Positions 1-8,052 are shown, numbered from the stretch's first letter. The stretch is DNA of 41,075 nt from Bacteroidales bacterium UBA4893 (GCA_002399025.1 DHCV01000029.1:1-41075), one strand, 5' to 3'. The notes: a model not told the origin generated them from the letters alone. Program-made: numbers and translations.

Positions 1-121
1 TACGCACCCATCCGCCGGTCGCCATCAATAGGTATTGCTACTTATTATGCTGCCCCTCGACTTGCATGTGTTAAGCCTGCCGCTAGCGTTCATCCTGAGC
101 CAGGATCAAACTCTTCATTGT
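1..121 (-). rRNA. rrs: 16S ribosomal RNA, 5' end (partial)
   Basis: The reverse complement contains the universal 16S start AGAGTTTGATCCTGGCTCAG (5' end of that match at 114), followed by the helix region typical of Bacteroidales (GATGAACGCTAGCGGCAGGC, then AACACATGCAAGTCGAGGGG). Only about the first 120 nt are inside the window; the rest of the rRNA operon lies to the left. The exact 5' end near 121 is estimated by comparison with the usual few bases that precede AGAGTTTGATC. Confidence 0.97.
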
Positions 122-279
122 ATAATATTTTGTTTCCCTAAACTCTACGTAAATTTAGTATCGCTACTTCATATACGCTCTTCGCTAACTTCTTTGGTTT
201 CCTTAATGTCAATGAACTTATTTTATTCCCAATTCTTCCCTCTGTCTCTCTTCACTATCGTTACGCCGAATTGGGAGTG
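122..279 (-). other. 16S rRNA leader region
   Basis: This is the transcribed leader between the rRNA promoter at 280-308 and the mature 16S 5' end. It contains no convincing gene; the open frame on the plus strand here is antisense to the leader. Such leaders normally pair with the 16S 3' flank for RNase III processing, but that flank is outside the window. Confidence 0.6.
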
Positions 280-308
280 CAAAAGTACAAACTTTTTTTA
301 ATATACAA
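280..308 (-). promoter_or_regulatory. rRNA operon promoter
   Basis: On the minus strand a -7 box TACTTTTG (280-287) is preceded by TTG (306-308) with an 18-bp spacer, matching the Bacteroidota primary-sigma consensus. The DNA upstream (from about 309) is very A/T-rich, as expected for a strong rRNA promoter. Confidence 0.75.
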
Positions 309-525
309 AACTTTTTATTGATTTTTTCCAAAGAAAATATCATCTCAAGCAAGAAAACAAACCAAAACCATTATCAAAACATTATAATTCCGATTATTGA
401 CTATGCTAAAATAATTACATGATTAGTAAATTAAAAATGTAAATATAATTTAGGACTAACTACAAATCTGTCAACCTTATTCAGGATGGGTTGGTGTATA
501 TATTTATTGAGGAATTATTGGGCAT
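309..525. other. Intergenic region, nothing recognised
   Basis: A/T-rich DNA between the rRNA promoter and the pnp terminator. I see no credible ORF, RNA or repeat. The first part may serve as an UP-like element for the rRNA promoter. Confidence 0.5.
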
Positions 526-560
526 AAAAAAAGAGAATAAGGATTATTCCTTACTCTCTT
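526..560 (-). terminator. Terminator of pnp
   Basis: A 13-bp inverted repeat AAGAGAATAAGGA (531-543) / TCCTTACTCTCTT (548-560) with one internal mismatch and a 4-nt loop is followed on the minus strand by a T run (526-532), 27 bp after the pnp stop. Confidence 0.85.
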
Positions 561-586
561 GTATGTATTGATGTTTTATCTATTTC

Positions 587-2833
587 TTAGATGTAGAAAT
601 CTTCATCCAAAGGACGTTCTGGCTTTTGTGGTTTTGGTCTTTCGGCGTTGTTTCTGTTATTGTTAGGGCGGTTATTGTTTGGACGCTCAGGTCTTTCTCT
701 TTGTGGTCTTTCAACAAATCCTTCTGGTTTTGGAAGTAGCACTCTATGTGAAAGTTTAAATTTGCCTGTCTTTTTGTCAACTTCAATAAGTTTTACCTTA
801 ATTTTATCTCCTACCTTCAAAACGTCTTCAACATTATTTACTCTTTCCCATGCTAATTCAGAAATATGCAATAGGCCATCCTTTCCAGGAAGGAACTCAA
901 CAAAAGCTCCAAAGGTTTGAAGGTTTTTAACTTCTCCATCGTACTCTTGTCCAATTTCTGGAACTGTTGTTATGCCTTTTATTCTTGCTAAAGCTGCATC
1001 AATTCCTTCTTTATTTACAGATACAATATCAATCACTCCAAATTCTCCCTTTTCCTCAATTACAATTGTGGTTTTGGTTTCTTTTTGCATTTCTTGAATT
1101 ATCTTTCCACCAGGTCCAATTACTGCTCCAATAAATTCTTTTGGTATTGTTAGCTTAACAACTCTTGGAACTTGTGGTTTGTAGTCTTCTCTTGGTGCTG
1201 GAAGTGTTTCATTTATTATGTTAAGGATATGCATTCTTCCTTCTTTAGCTTGTAGTAGTGCTTGAGTAAGAATTTCATAAGATAATCCATCGCACTTGAT
1301 GTCCATTTGACAAGCTGTTGCTCCGTCAACGGTTCCAGTTACCTTAAAGTCCATATCTCCCAAATGGTCTTCATCTCCTAAAATATCGGAAAGTACAGCC
1401 CATTTTCCATCCTTTGCAATTAATCCCATTGCAATTCCTGATACTGGTTTTTTGATTTGAACTCCAGCATCCATAAGTGCTAAACATCCTGCACAAACAG
1501 TTGCCATTGATGAAGAACCGTTAGATTCTAAAATATCAGATACAATTCTTATAGTATAAGGACATTCTTCTGAAGTTGGAAGAACTTGTTTTAATGCTCT
1601 CATTGCAAGATTTCCATGTCCTACTTCTCTTCTTGACAATCCTCTATTTCCTTTAACTTCACCAGTTGCAAATCCAGGGAAATTATAGTGAAGGATGAAA
1701 TTATTCTTTCCTTCAATCATTGCTCCATCAATAATTTGCTCATCAAGTTTTGTTCCAAGTGTACATGTAGTTAAAGATTGTGTTTCTCCACGAGTAAATA
1801 TTGCAGAGCCGTGAGGAGTTGGAAGATAGTCAACTTCTGCCCATATTGGACGTATTTCATCTAAGCGTCTTCCATCCAAACGAACTCTTTCGTTCAAAAC
1901 CATATCTCTCATTGCTTCTTTTTCAGTTGCATGGAAGTATTTACTAATCAAAAACTCTTTTTCTGATGCTTCTTCTTCAGTTAGAGTATCTATGAAAGCC
2001 TGTTTTATTGCTGCAAAGCCTTCTGCTCTTTCTGATTTATTAGCTATTCCTTGTTTTGCAAAGTCATAACATTTCTGATATGTTGCATTATGAATTTTTT
2101 CTTGAAGTTCTTTATCGTTGGTTTCATGACAGTATTCTCTTTTTTGAGTTTTATTTGCCATTTGTTCCAAATCTTTTATTGCTTGACAATGTGTTTTGAT
2201 TGATTGGTGTGCAATTTTTAAAGCTTCTAACATCAACTCTTCAGAAACTTCTTTCATTTCTCCCTCAACCATCATTATATTATCTTCAGTTGCAGCAACA
2301 ATTAGGTCTAATTCTGCTTTTTCCAAATCTTCAATTGAAGGGTTAATAACAAATTTACCATCAATATAAGTTATTCTAACCTCTGAAACTGGTCCATTGA
2401 AAGGAATATCAGATACCGCCAAAGCAGATGATGCTGCAAGAGCTGCAAGAGCATCCGGAGGAGTTGTTTGATCTCCTGATATTAATGTAATTTGTACTTG
2501 AACTTCAGCGTGAAAGTCTTCGGGGAATAGAGGTCTTAAAGCTCTATCTACTAAACGAGCAATTAGTATTTCATATTCTGAAGGGCGTGCTTCTCTTTTA
2601 AAAAACCCTCCAGGGAAACGTCCTACTGCTGCATATTTTTCTTGATATTCCACAGTTAGTGGCATAAAATCAACATTATCTCCTGCTTCTTTTTTAGCAC
2701 AAACAGTTGCTAAGAGCATTGTATCTCCCATTCTAACTACTACCGAACCATCAGCCTGTTTTGCTAATTTTCCTGTTTCAATTTCAATTTGTCTTCCGTC
2801 TTCAATTGTAAAGACTTTTTTGATTGCTTGCAT
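587..2833 (-). CDS. pnp: Polyribonucleotide nucleotidyltransferase (PNPase)
   Basis: PNPase is a trimeric 3'-5' exoribonuclease that degrades RNA by phosphorolysis. The 748-residue product has the full family layout: first RNase PH core (about 13-145), the all-alpha linker, second RNase PH core (about 320-460), a KH domain with the GPGGKII loop near residue 572, and an S1 domain (about 630-700). The last 40 or so residues form an Arg/Pro/Asn-rich low-complexity tail, a lineage-typical extension that probably adds RNA affinity (inference). It lies downstream of rpsO, the order known from many bacteria, but a strong terminator separates the two. A small hairpin in its leader at 2863-2881 could have a regulatory role. 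Confidence 0.98.
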   Translation of the reverse strand: MQAIKKVFTIEDGRQIEIETGKLAKQADGSVVVRMGDTMLLATVCAKKEAGDNVDFMPLTVEYQEKYAAVGRFPGGFFKREARPSEYEILIARLVDRALRPLFPEDFHAEVQVQITLISGDQTTPPDALAALAASSALAVSDIPFNGPVSEVRITYIDGKFVINPSIEDLEKAELDLIVAATEDNIMMVEGEMKEVSEELMLEALKIAHQSIKTHCQAIKDLEQMANKTQKREYCHETNDKELQEKIHNATYQKCYDFAKQGIANKSERAEGFAAIKQAFIDTLTEEEASEKEFLISKYFHATEKEAMRDMVLNERVRLDGRRLDEIRPIWAEVDYLPTPHGSAIFTRGETQSLTTCTLGTKLDEQIIDGAMIEGKNNFILHYNFPGFATGEVKGNRGLSRREVGHGNLAMRALKQVLPTSEECPYTIRIVSDILESNGSSSMATVCAGCLALMDAGVQIKKPVSGIAMGLIAKDGKWAVLSDILGDEDHLGDMDFKVTGTVDGATACQMDIKCDGLSYEILTQALLQAKEGRMHILNIINETLPAPREDYKPQVPRVVKLTIPKEFIGAVIGPGGKIIQEMQKETKTTIVIEEKGEFGVIDIVSVNKEGIDAALARIKGITTVPEIGQEYDGEVKNLQTFGAFVEFLPGKDGLLHISELAWERVNNVEDVLKVGDKIKVKLIEVDKKTGKFKLSHRVLLPKPEGFVERPQRERPERPNNNRPNNNRNNAERPKPQKPERPLDEDFYI

Positions 2834-2862
2834 CTTTTTCTTTCTATTATTTTAACCTCTTT

Positions 2863-2881
2863 CTAATTGGAGCCTAATTAG
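2863..2881 (-). other. Small hairpin in the pnp leader
   Basis: Inverted repeat CTAATT (2863-2868) / AATTAG (2876-2881) with a 7-nt loop, starting 30 bp upstream of the pnp start codon. It has no T run, so it is not a normal terminator. In E. coli, pnp is autoregulated through a leader hairpin; a similar role here is only a guess. Confidence 0.35.
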
Positions 2882-2938
2882 ATAACTTGTTTCATTCTTT
2901 TTATTTTATATTCTTTGCTCCTTAACTACTCTAAACAC

Positions 2939-2969
2939 AAAAAGGCAATTAGAAGCTAATTGCCTTTTT
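2939..2969 (-). terminator. Terminator of rpsO
   Basis: Perfect 14-bp inverted repeat AAAAAGGCAATTAG / CTAATTGCCTTTTT around an AAG loop, 27 bp after the rpsO stop. The terminal A/T pairs supply a T run in both directions. It should limit read-through from rpsO into pnp. Confidence 0.9.
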
Positions 2970-2995
2970 GAAACTAAATAAGCACTTGAAATGTA

Positions 2996-3265
2996 TTATT
3001 TTCTAATTCCTAATTGCTTAATTAATTCACGATATTTTACAATATCCTTATCTTTTAGATAATCTAACAAACGTCTTCTTTTGCCAACCAATCTAACTAA
3101 TGAACGTTCTGTAAATTTATCATTCTTCATTCCACGAACGTGTTGTGTTAGATGTTGAATTCTAAAAGTAAATAATGCTATTTGCCCTTCAATTGAACCA
3201 GTATCTTTTTCTGATTTACCATATTGAGCAAAAAATTCTTTTTTCTTTTCGGCTTCTAAATACAT
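2996..3265 (-). CDS. rpsO: 30S ribosomal protein S15
   Basis: S15 binds the central domain of 16S rRNA early in 30S assembly. The 89-residue length is exactly the usual size, and the conserved features are visible: the GSIEGQIALFTFRIQHLTQH helix region and the RRRLLDYLK segment. A consensus promoter lies just upstream (3321-3350), giving a leader of about 45 nt. A strong terminator follows, and pnp comes next on the same strand. Confidence 0.98.
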   Translation of the reverse strand: MYLEAEKKKEFFAQYGKSEKDTGSIEGQIALFTFRIQHLTQHVRGMKNDKFTERSLVRLVGKRRRLLDYLKDKDIVKYRELIKQLGIRK

Positions 3266-3320
3266 ATCCTAATACCTACTTGTTTATATTTTTCTTATTA
3301 TTTTCAATTAATTGAGTTTG

Positions 3321-3350
3321 CAAAGATAGAAATTAATTTTTTATTAGCAA
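3321..3350 (-). promoter_or_regulatory. rpsO promoter
   Basis: Minus strand: -7 box TATCTTTG (3321-3328) and TTG (3348-3350) with a 19-bp spacer, close to the Bacteroidota consensus. Confidence 0.75.
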
Positions 3351-3374
3351 CACTTTTTTTACTTTTTTTATTTT

Positions 3375-3779
3375 CTACCTTTTCCAAATATTATCTCTTT
3401 TCTTTCTTTTTACAATAAAAACGCATAACCCTATTGCCAAAACTATTCCAAAAATATCTGCAATAACATCCATAAATTCTAAAGACCTATGAATATATTC
3501 TCCAAGAAGGAATTGCATTATTTCTGTAAAAACAGCAAAACAAACGGAGATTAAAATTGTAATTTTGGAGGAATAAGCAATTGTTTTTGGAGGAAAGAAT
3601 AGCCCAAACAATAAAAATGCAAAACCTCCGAACATTATGGCATGAACGAATTTATCGAAATGAGGTATAAAAGAAAAAAATCCAATACCTTTGGGCAATG
3701 ATTCTGAAGGAGCTAAAATTGCAAAAAACATCAAAGCCACCCACAAAATAAAAAATATTAAATTAAATTTCTTACTCAT
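3375..3779 (-). CDS. VanZ-like family membrane protein
   Basis: This 134-residue protein has about four predicted membrane segments (about 5-23, 45-62, 70-88 and 105-123). The motif HFDKFVHAIMFGGFAF and the late DVIADIFGIVLA segment match the VanZ-like family, which includes the teicoplanin-resistance protein VanZ. Most members in Bacteroidota have no known function, so antibiotic resistance should not be inferred. It sits between gcvH (upstream, separated by a terminator) and rpsO (downstream on the same strand). I saw no clear promoter of its own. Confidence 0.85.
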   Translation of the reverse strand: MSKKFNLIFFILWVALMFFAILAPSESLPKGIGFFSFIPHFDKFVHAIMFGGFAFLLFGLFFPPKTIAYSSKITILISVCFAVFTEIMQFLLGEYIHRSLEFMDVIADIFGIVLAIGLCVFIVKRKKRDNIWKR

Positions 3780-3802
3780 TTAATTAGATAAAGCAGATGA
3801 AT

Positions 3803-3842
3803 AAAAAAAGATGCAAGGAAGTTTATATCCAAGCATCTTTTT
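3803..3842 (-). terminator. Terminator of gcvH
   Basis: Perfect 10-bp stem AAAAAGATGC (3805-3814) / GCATCTTTTT (3833-3842) with an 18-nt loop, 17 bp after the gcvH stop, with a T run in the minus direction. Confidence 0.85.
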
Positions 3843-3858
3843 ATCTTTCAGAATATTA

Positions 3859-4239
3859 TTAAAGTCCGATAAATGTAGTATATGCAACTGAATCCATTAA
3901 ATCATTTACTTCTGAAGGATTAGTAATTTTCATCTTAATTATCCAACCAGCATTATATGGGTCAGTATTTATAGCTGCAGCATTAGCTTCCAATTCAGCA
4001 TTGAATTCTAAAACTTCTCCAGAAACAGGGAGAACTAAATCAGAAACAGTCTTAACTGCTTCAATTGAACCAAAGATTTCATCTTTATCTAAGGTTTCGC
4101 CTTCTGTATCAACATCAACAAAAACTATATCACCTAATTCGTGTTGTGCAAAATCAGTAATACCTACATAAGCTTGGTCGCCTTCTATTCTCAACCATTC
4201 ATGGTCATTTGAATACTTTAAATTTTCTGGGAATTTCAT
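3859..4239 (-). CDS. gcvH: Glycine cleavage system H protein
   Basis: GcvH carries the lipoyl arm that shuttles the aminomethyl group between the P, T and L proteins of glycine cleavage. The 126-residue length is normal. The lipoylation site is visible as Lys63 in GSIEAVKTVSD, and the N-terminal HEWLRIEG and GITDFAQHELGDIVFVD segments are conserved. No gcvP, gcvT or lpd gene is nearby, so the gene stands alone, as is common in this phylum. A TAATTTTG box at 4287-4294 (minus strand) could be its promoter. Confidence 0.97.
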   Translation of the reverse strand: MKFPENLKYSNDHEWLRIEGDQAYVGITDFAQHELGDIVFVDVDTEGETLDKDEIFGSIEAVKTVSDLVLPVSGEVLEFNAELEANAAAINTDPYNAGWIIKMKITNPSEVNDLMDSVAYTTFIGL

Positions 4240-4286
4240 TTTTATATGTTTTTAATGTTAATTTTCTTCTAACTTGTTTCAAAGTT

Positions 4287-4294
4287 CAAAATTA
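4287..4294 (-). promoter_or_regulatory. Possible gcvH promoter (-7 box)
   Basis: Minus strand TAATTTTG fits TAnnTTTG, 48 bp upstream of the gcvH start. No good TTG element was identified at the expected distance, so this is tentative. Confidence 0.4.
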
Positions 4295-4325
4295 CTATAT
4301 TTTTTAATATTACCTAATAAGAAAC

Positions 4326-6470
4326 CTATCTTTTTATTATTTTATATCTTAACACCTTGCTATCTAAATTAATAGAAAGAATATACATTCCCTTTTTTAA
4401 GGAAGATACATCTAATTGTTTTGTATTTCCTTTCTTTGAAATTTGTTTTCTTCCAAATAAATCAAAAATCTCTACTAAGTTTATATTTTCTGATGAAGAA
4501 AAACTTATAAAATCCTTTACTGGATTAGGATATATCTCAAAACGGATATCATCGTTGACTTCATCAAGACCAATTAAATCAACAGCTCTCTTAACTGCAT
4601 TATGAGCAGATACCTTTCCCCAGCCCCAACTATTATTTGGAATAGTTGAAGTTGTATAATTATCCATGCGTGCAGTTTCTTTCAATATTTCTTTAATTTT
4701 CATAGGAGTTAATTTTGGATTTGCTTCCAACATTAGTGCAACTATTCCCGAAACCATTGGCGAGGACATTGACGTACCTGAAAGAGCAGAAAAAGAATAT
4801 GTTCTATCATTAAAGAATACATCTTGAATACTTGGGTAGGTTTCAGTTGAATAAGAGGATATTGAAGATATGACAGCTACTCCTGGAGCTGCAATTTCTG
4901 GCCTTATCGCTCCGTCAATTCTTGGACCAATGCTTGAAAATCCTGCTCTTGCTCCTCCATTAGAAGTGCCTCTAAGTTGTGAATTATATGCAGCAACAGA
5001 TATCATCCCATCTCCAACTGCAGGCTCGCCAACACCATAATAACTATCACCCAATAGATAATATGGTTTATATTTAGCAAAATCAATTCCCCAATTCCCA
5101 ACTCCTGTATTTAAACACGCAACATTCCAAGCATGAACAATTCCCTGATTGGAAGTTGTTGAAAGCACAACAAAATATCTTCCAAAAGTATAATTTGACA
5201 AACGAACCTCCCATTCAGCAATGGGTCTTTGAGAAATTGGTGTTGACGAGATTGAACTTCCTCTAAAAATCAAGCTATCTCCTTCATAAATTACACATGT
5301 ATCGTTAATTTGATCATCGGATTGGGTATTCATCCATGGGGTAGAATAGACTAATTCAAAGAAACTATTATAAAACTCTATTCTTGAAGAAAAACTACTT
5401 GTGCTATCTCCTGCCATTGTTATGGTTTGCCCCCAGTAGTTTGCATTTTGAGATTGAATGTCAAATGAAATCCCCGTAGATAAGGTATCGTTATTTGTGA
5501 AAGCTTTTTTTACATGAAATTTATTATTACCATTGTTTCCACCACTTGTTACAAATACAACGCTATCAACATCAGACATCTGCTTTACTGCTTGATCTAA
5601 TAAAGAAGTTCCATCCATCATTCCAAAATGATATAATCCCCAGCTCCCATTAACAACCAAACGCTTATGCCTTTTCTTAGCTTCATTCCTCATCCATGCA
5701 TAAGCATCCAATACAGCAACTTCATCAATTAGGAAAGTTGCCATAAGTAGCTCTGAATCGTAGGCAACTCCCCTATATTGTGTTCCTGCTCCACCTCCTG
5801 CAGCAATTCCACTTACATGGGTTCCATGAGTTCCTACCTTATATATATTTATAGTATCACTTTGTGCTTGAGTTAATTCTTGCTCTCCATAAAAGACTGT
5901 TCCATAGAACATACTATCTGGAGGAGGTCCCTGACTTCTGAACTGATCCCAAGCCCCCAAAATTCTATAATTATTCATTGCTGTGTCGTAGAACATTGGA
6001 TGAGTATAGTCAAATCCCCAATCAGTTACTCCAATTATTACTCCTTTTCCTGAATACCCTTGAGGCAGTTCGAAACCTTGCCAAACCAAATCTGCACTAA
6101 CATCATTAGTTGCTTTATGCAATTGTGGTCCATTTATTTTTCTTGAAGTCTCTATATCAATAATATTATCTAAATGTATTACTTCACTGACCCTACATAC
6201 TGGAATATAAATTGTATAGATATTTCCGAACTTAGACCCTATCCTACAGCCTATTTCTGTTATACTTTTATCTTGGAAATCAGAATTTACTTTAATAATT
6301 GCAGATAAATATTCTAACCCATCAATATCTCTTATAGAATATTTATTGGGAAAATTTGATTGAGACTTTTTATAATAGTTTTCAATAAAACCCTTCATCC
6401 CAATTCCAATATTTTGTGAAAAAACAGATTGAGATAATAGTAAAAGACAAATAAATAAAGATTTTTTCAT
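4326..6470 (-). CDS. Secreted subtilisin-like (S8) serine protease with T9SS type A sorting domain
   Basis: The 714-residue product begins with a clear signal peptide (MKKSLFICLLLLSQSVFSQ). It has the S8 catalytic triad: Asp near 150 (VTDWGFDYTHP), His near 217 (GTHGTHVSGIAAG) and Ser near 567 (SGTSMSSPMVSGI). The last 75 or so residues (IYPNPVKDF through GMYILSINL) form a type A C-terminal sorting domain. By the family rule the protein crosses the outer membrane through the T9SS and is released or anchored at the surface. An insert of about 150 residues (about 310-470) between His and Ser may be a substrate-positioning beta domain. The physiological substrate is unknown; nutrient proteolysis is a reasonable inference. 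Confidence 0.95.
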   Translation of the reverse strand: MKKSLFICLLLLSQSVFSQNIGIGMKGFIENYYKKSQSNFPNKYSIRDIDGLEYLSAIIKVNSDFQDKSITEIGCRIGSKFGNIYTIYIPVCRVSEVIHLDNIIDIETSRKINGPQLHKATNDVSADLVWQGFELPQGYSGKGVIIGVTDWGFDYTHPMFYDTAMNNYRILGAWDQFRSQGPPPDSMFYGTVFYGEQELTQAQSDTINIYKVGTHGTHVSGIAAGGGAGTQYRGVAYDSELLMATFLIDEVAVLDAYAWMRNEAKKRHKRLVVNGSWGLYHFGMMDGTSLLDQAVKQMSDVDSVVFVTSGGNNGNNKFHVKKAFTNNDTLSTGISFDIQSQNANYWGQTITMAGDSTSSFSSRIEFYNSFFELVYSTPWMNTQSDDQINDTCVIYEGDSLIFRGSSISSTPISQRPIAEWEVRLSNYTFGRYFVVLSTTSNQGIVHAWNVACLNTGVGNWGIDFAKYKPYYLLGDSYYGVGEPAVGDGMISVAAYNSQLRGTSNGGARAGFSSIGPRIDGAIRPEIAAPGVAVISSISSYSTETYPSIQDVFFNDRTYSFSALSGTSMSSPMVSGIVALMLEANPKLTPMKIKEILKETARMDNYTTSTIPNNSWGWGKVSAHNAVKRAVDLIGLDEVNDDIRFEIYPNPVKDFISFSSSENINLVEIFDLFGRKQISKKGNTKQLDVSSLKKGMYILSINLDSKVLRYKIIKR

Positions 6471-6501
6471 AAATAATTTTTTTAAGGGTTAATTGTCAAT
6501 G

Positions 6502-6509
6502 CAAATATA
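6502..6509 (-). promoter_or_regulatory. Subtilase gene promoter (-7 box)
   Basis: Minus strand TATATTTG followed by CA, about 30 bp upstream of the protease start codon. It fits the Bacteroidota -7 consensus; the -33 element is not distinct. Confidence 0.55.
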
Positions 6510-6531
6510 GAAAAAGAATTAATAGAAAAAG

Positions 6532-6560
6532 AAAAGCGTTCTGAAAAAATCAAAACGCTT
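6532..6560 (-). terminator. Terminator of the DUF2795 gene
   Basis: Stem AAGCGTT (6534-6540) / AACGCTT (6554-6560) with a 13-nt loop, located after the stop of the minus-strand gene at 6582. A T-rich run on the minus strand follows the stem. Confidence 0.7.
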
Positions 6561-6581
6561 CCAAGTTATTAACAAAAAATT

Positions 6582-6803
6582 TTAATATTCATCTTCATGA
6601 AAGAAGAAATCTTCCTTCGTAGGATAATCTGTCCAAATTTCCTCTATGCTATCATATGTTTCTCCTTCATCTTCCATTTCGGTAAGATTCTCGATAACTT
6701 CAGGTGGTGCACCACTTCTTAAAGCATAATCCAATAATTCCTCCCTTGTTGCTGGCCAAGGAGCATCTTCCAATTTTGATGCCAATTCTAATGTCCAATA
6801 CAT
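6582..6803 (-). CDS. DUF2795 domain protein
   Basis: A small acidic 73-residue protein. The central segment WPATREELLDYALRSGAPPE followed by VIENL resembles DUF2795, a short helical domain whose members are of unknown function and often encoded as single small proteins. The C-terminus is rich in Asp, Glu and Phe. The gene is monocistronic: a terminator follows it and a candidate promoter (TACTTTTG, 6863-6870, minus strand) precedes it. No function can be assigned. Confidence 0.85.
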   Translation of the reverse strand: MYWTLELASKLEDAPWPATREELLDYALRSGAPPEVIENLTEMEDEGETYDSIEEIWTDYPTKEDFFFHEDEY

Positions 6804-6862
6804 TGTTCAATAATATTTTAAAAGTACAAAGGCTAATATAAGTATATACCTTAAATTTTTTG

Positions 6863-6870
6863 CAAAAGTA
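6863..6870 (-). promoter_or_regulatory. Possible promoter of the DUF2795 gene
   Basis: Minus strand TACTTTTG followed by CA, 59 bp before the start codon. TTG at 6886-6888 is spaced by 15 bp, shorter than ideal. Confidence 0.45.
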
Positions 6871-7014
6871 ATATTATTTCATTAACAAACAAATTTTCGG
6901 TACTCTTTTTACTAAAGAATTTTATTTTCAAATAATACAATCTATAACAAACATTATGCCATACTTATTTATTGCCTTAAGTGATAACAAAAATTAATAA
7001 TCCAAATTCCCAAA

Positions 7015-7055
7015 AACAAAAAAACGCCAATTCACATAAATTAAATCGGCGTTTT
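7015..7055 (-). terminator. Terminator of the HU-like gene
   Basis: Stem AAAACGCC (7021-7028) / GGCGTTTT (7048-7055), 40 bp after the stop codon of the HU-like gene, with a T run on the minus strand (A run 7012-7024 on the plus strand). Confidence 0.8.
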
Positions 7056-7095
7056 ATTTTAAGTCAATCAATGACTTTTTAATCAGTTTATTCTC

Positions 7096-7536
7096 TTAAG
7101 GAGCTTCAACAGGAGTATCAGGATTATTGATTTGAAGACCCTTAATATCTTCATAAGAATCAATTTCAATAGGCATCTTCTTAAAGCTTTCTCTCATATC
7201 CAAAGATGAGCGTAAACGGATAAACTTTCTTCTAATGGTTGACAAATTAGCTTCCTCCAAAGTATCAACTGCCTTAGCACTGAACTCAGGCGAAATAGTT
7301 CCAATCTCCCCAAGTTTCACAGGATTACCTTCCAGCAACTCCCATTTCAAAATGGTTTCATATTGCGTCAAAATACCATAAACATCACCCCTTGAGAAAG
7401 CAGAAGTTTCGGCAATTCGTTCAGCAACCTGCTTGGAATCAATAACCTTTTTTCTCTTAGGACGCAACAAGTATTTCATACCTGGATTAAGTCCTACTGA
7501 AATTTTTCGCAAAACGCGAACAGCCAACATTGGCAT
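7096..7536 (-). CDS. HU-family DNA-binding protein (HU-HIG type)
   Basis: The 146-residue product resembles the HU-like proteins of Bacteroidota with an altered N-terminus (HU-HIG). It starts with a strand-rich segment (AVRVLRKISVGLNPGMKYL), then the HU helical core (SKQVAERIAETSAFSRGDVY to about residue 65), a segment ending GEIGTISPEFSAKAVDT that corresponds to the HU GFGTF region, and a less conserved arm. It is expected to bind or bend DNA on the nucleoid (family knowledge). The start is supported by an unusually strong Shine-Dalgarno sequence, AGGAGGT, at 7541-7547, rare in this phylum. The upstream region carries a large tandem repeat array. I found no clear TAnnTTTG promoter. Confidence 0.88.
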   Translation of the reverse strand: MPMLAVRVLRKISVGLNPGMKYLLRPKRKKVIDSKQVAERIAETSAFSRGDVYGILTQYETILKWELLEGNPVKLGEIGTISPEFSAKAVDTLEEANLSTIRRKFIRLRSSLDMRESFKKMPIEIDSYEDIKGLQINNPDTPVEAP

Positions 7537-7540
7537 AATA

Positions 7541-7547
7541 ACCTCCT
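7541..7547 (-). promoter_or_regulatory. Strong ribosome binding site
   Basis: Minus strand AGGAGGT, 4 nt before the ATG at 7536. Full anti-SD complementarity is uncommon in Bacteroidota and fixes the start codon. Confidence 0.7.
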
Positions 7548-7666
7548 TTTTTAAATGGTTTATAAATAATTTTTAATGATACCAATTAAACGGATATAAT
7601 TGTAATTTATTTTATTGATTACGAGAAAATACCGAATAATTTTACCCAATAAGCCATTTTGCTAAA

Positions 7667-7919
7667 GCTAAACTATAACTTAGTATATAACCAAACTATA
7701 ACTTAGCTCATAGCTAATCTATAACTTAGCATATAGCTAAACTATAACTTTACTCATACCTAATCTATAACTTAGCTCATAGCTAATCTATAAGTTAGCA
7801 TATAGCTAAACTATAAGTTAGCTCATAGTCAAACTATAACTTAGCACATAGCTAAACTATAAGTTTACTCATAGCAAAACTAAGGTTTACTTATAGCTAA
7901 ATTACTAATTTACTCTATG
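7667..7919. repeat. 23-bp tandem repeat array (about 11 copies)
   Basis: Nine successive 23-bp units run from 7667 to 7873, followed by two decayed units (22 and 24 bp). A typical unit is GCTAAACTATAACTTAG plus CTCATA. Unit junctions form the dyad TTAGCT-CAT-AGCTAA or TTAGC-ATATA-GCTAA. Units 3 (7713-7735) and 6 (7782-7804) differ at only one base, suggesting a three-unit higher-order period (69 bp). Stops occur in all frames and the period is not a multiple of three, so it is not coding. It lies upstream of the HU-like gene and downstream of the terminator at 7951-7977. Confidence 0.92.
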
Positions 7920-7944
7920 TATATTGATTATTTGGTTTGTGAAA

Positions 7945-7977
7945 AAAAGGAAAAGACAGAATTTTATTCTGTCTTTT
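7945..7977 (-). terminator. Terminator downstream of the 8053 gene
   Basis: Perfect 12-bp inverted repeat AAAAGACAGAAT (7951-7962) / ATTCTGTCTTTT (7966-7977) with a 3-nt loop, followed on the minus strand by a T run (7942-7948). It is about 75 bp past the stop codon of the minus-strand gene at 8053. Confidence 0.8.
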
Positions 7978-8052
7978 CGCTAAATCAATTTTAATAATCA
8001 ATGTTTTTCAACGACTTATATCATCAACTCCCAATCTGATACACTACCCACA

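Noticed and set aside
35..301. 88-codon plus-strand frame at the left edge
   Set aside because: It is antisense to the 16S 5' end and leader and has no coding signature.
3375..3779. Glycopeptide resistance gene (vanZ)
   Set aside because: Only general VanZ-family resemblance; no other van genes are present and the family is widespread in species without resistance.
7667..7919. CRISPR array
   Set aside because: Units are contiguous 23-bp repeats without unique spacers, and no cas gene is present.
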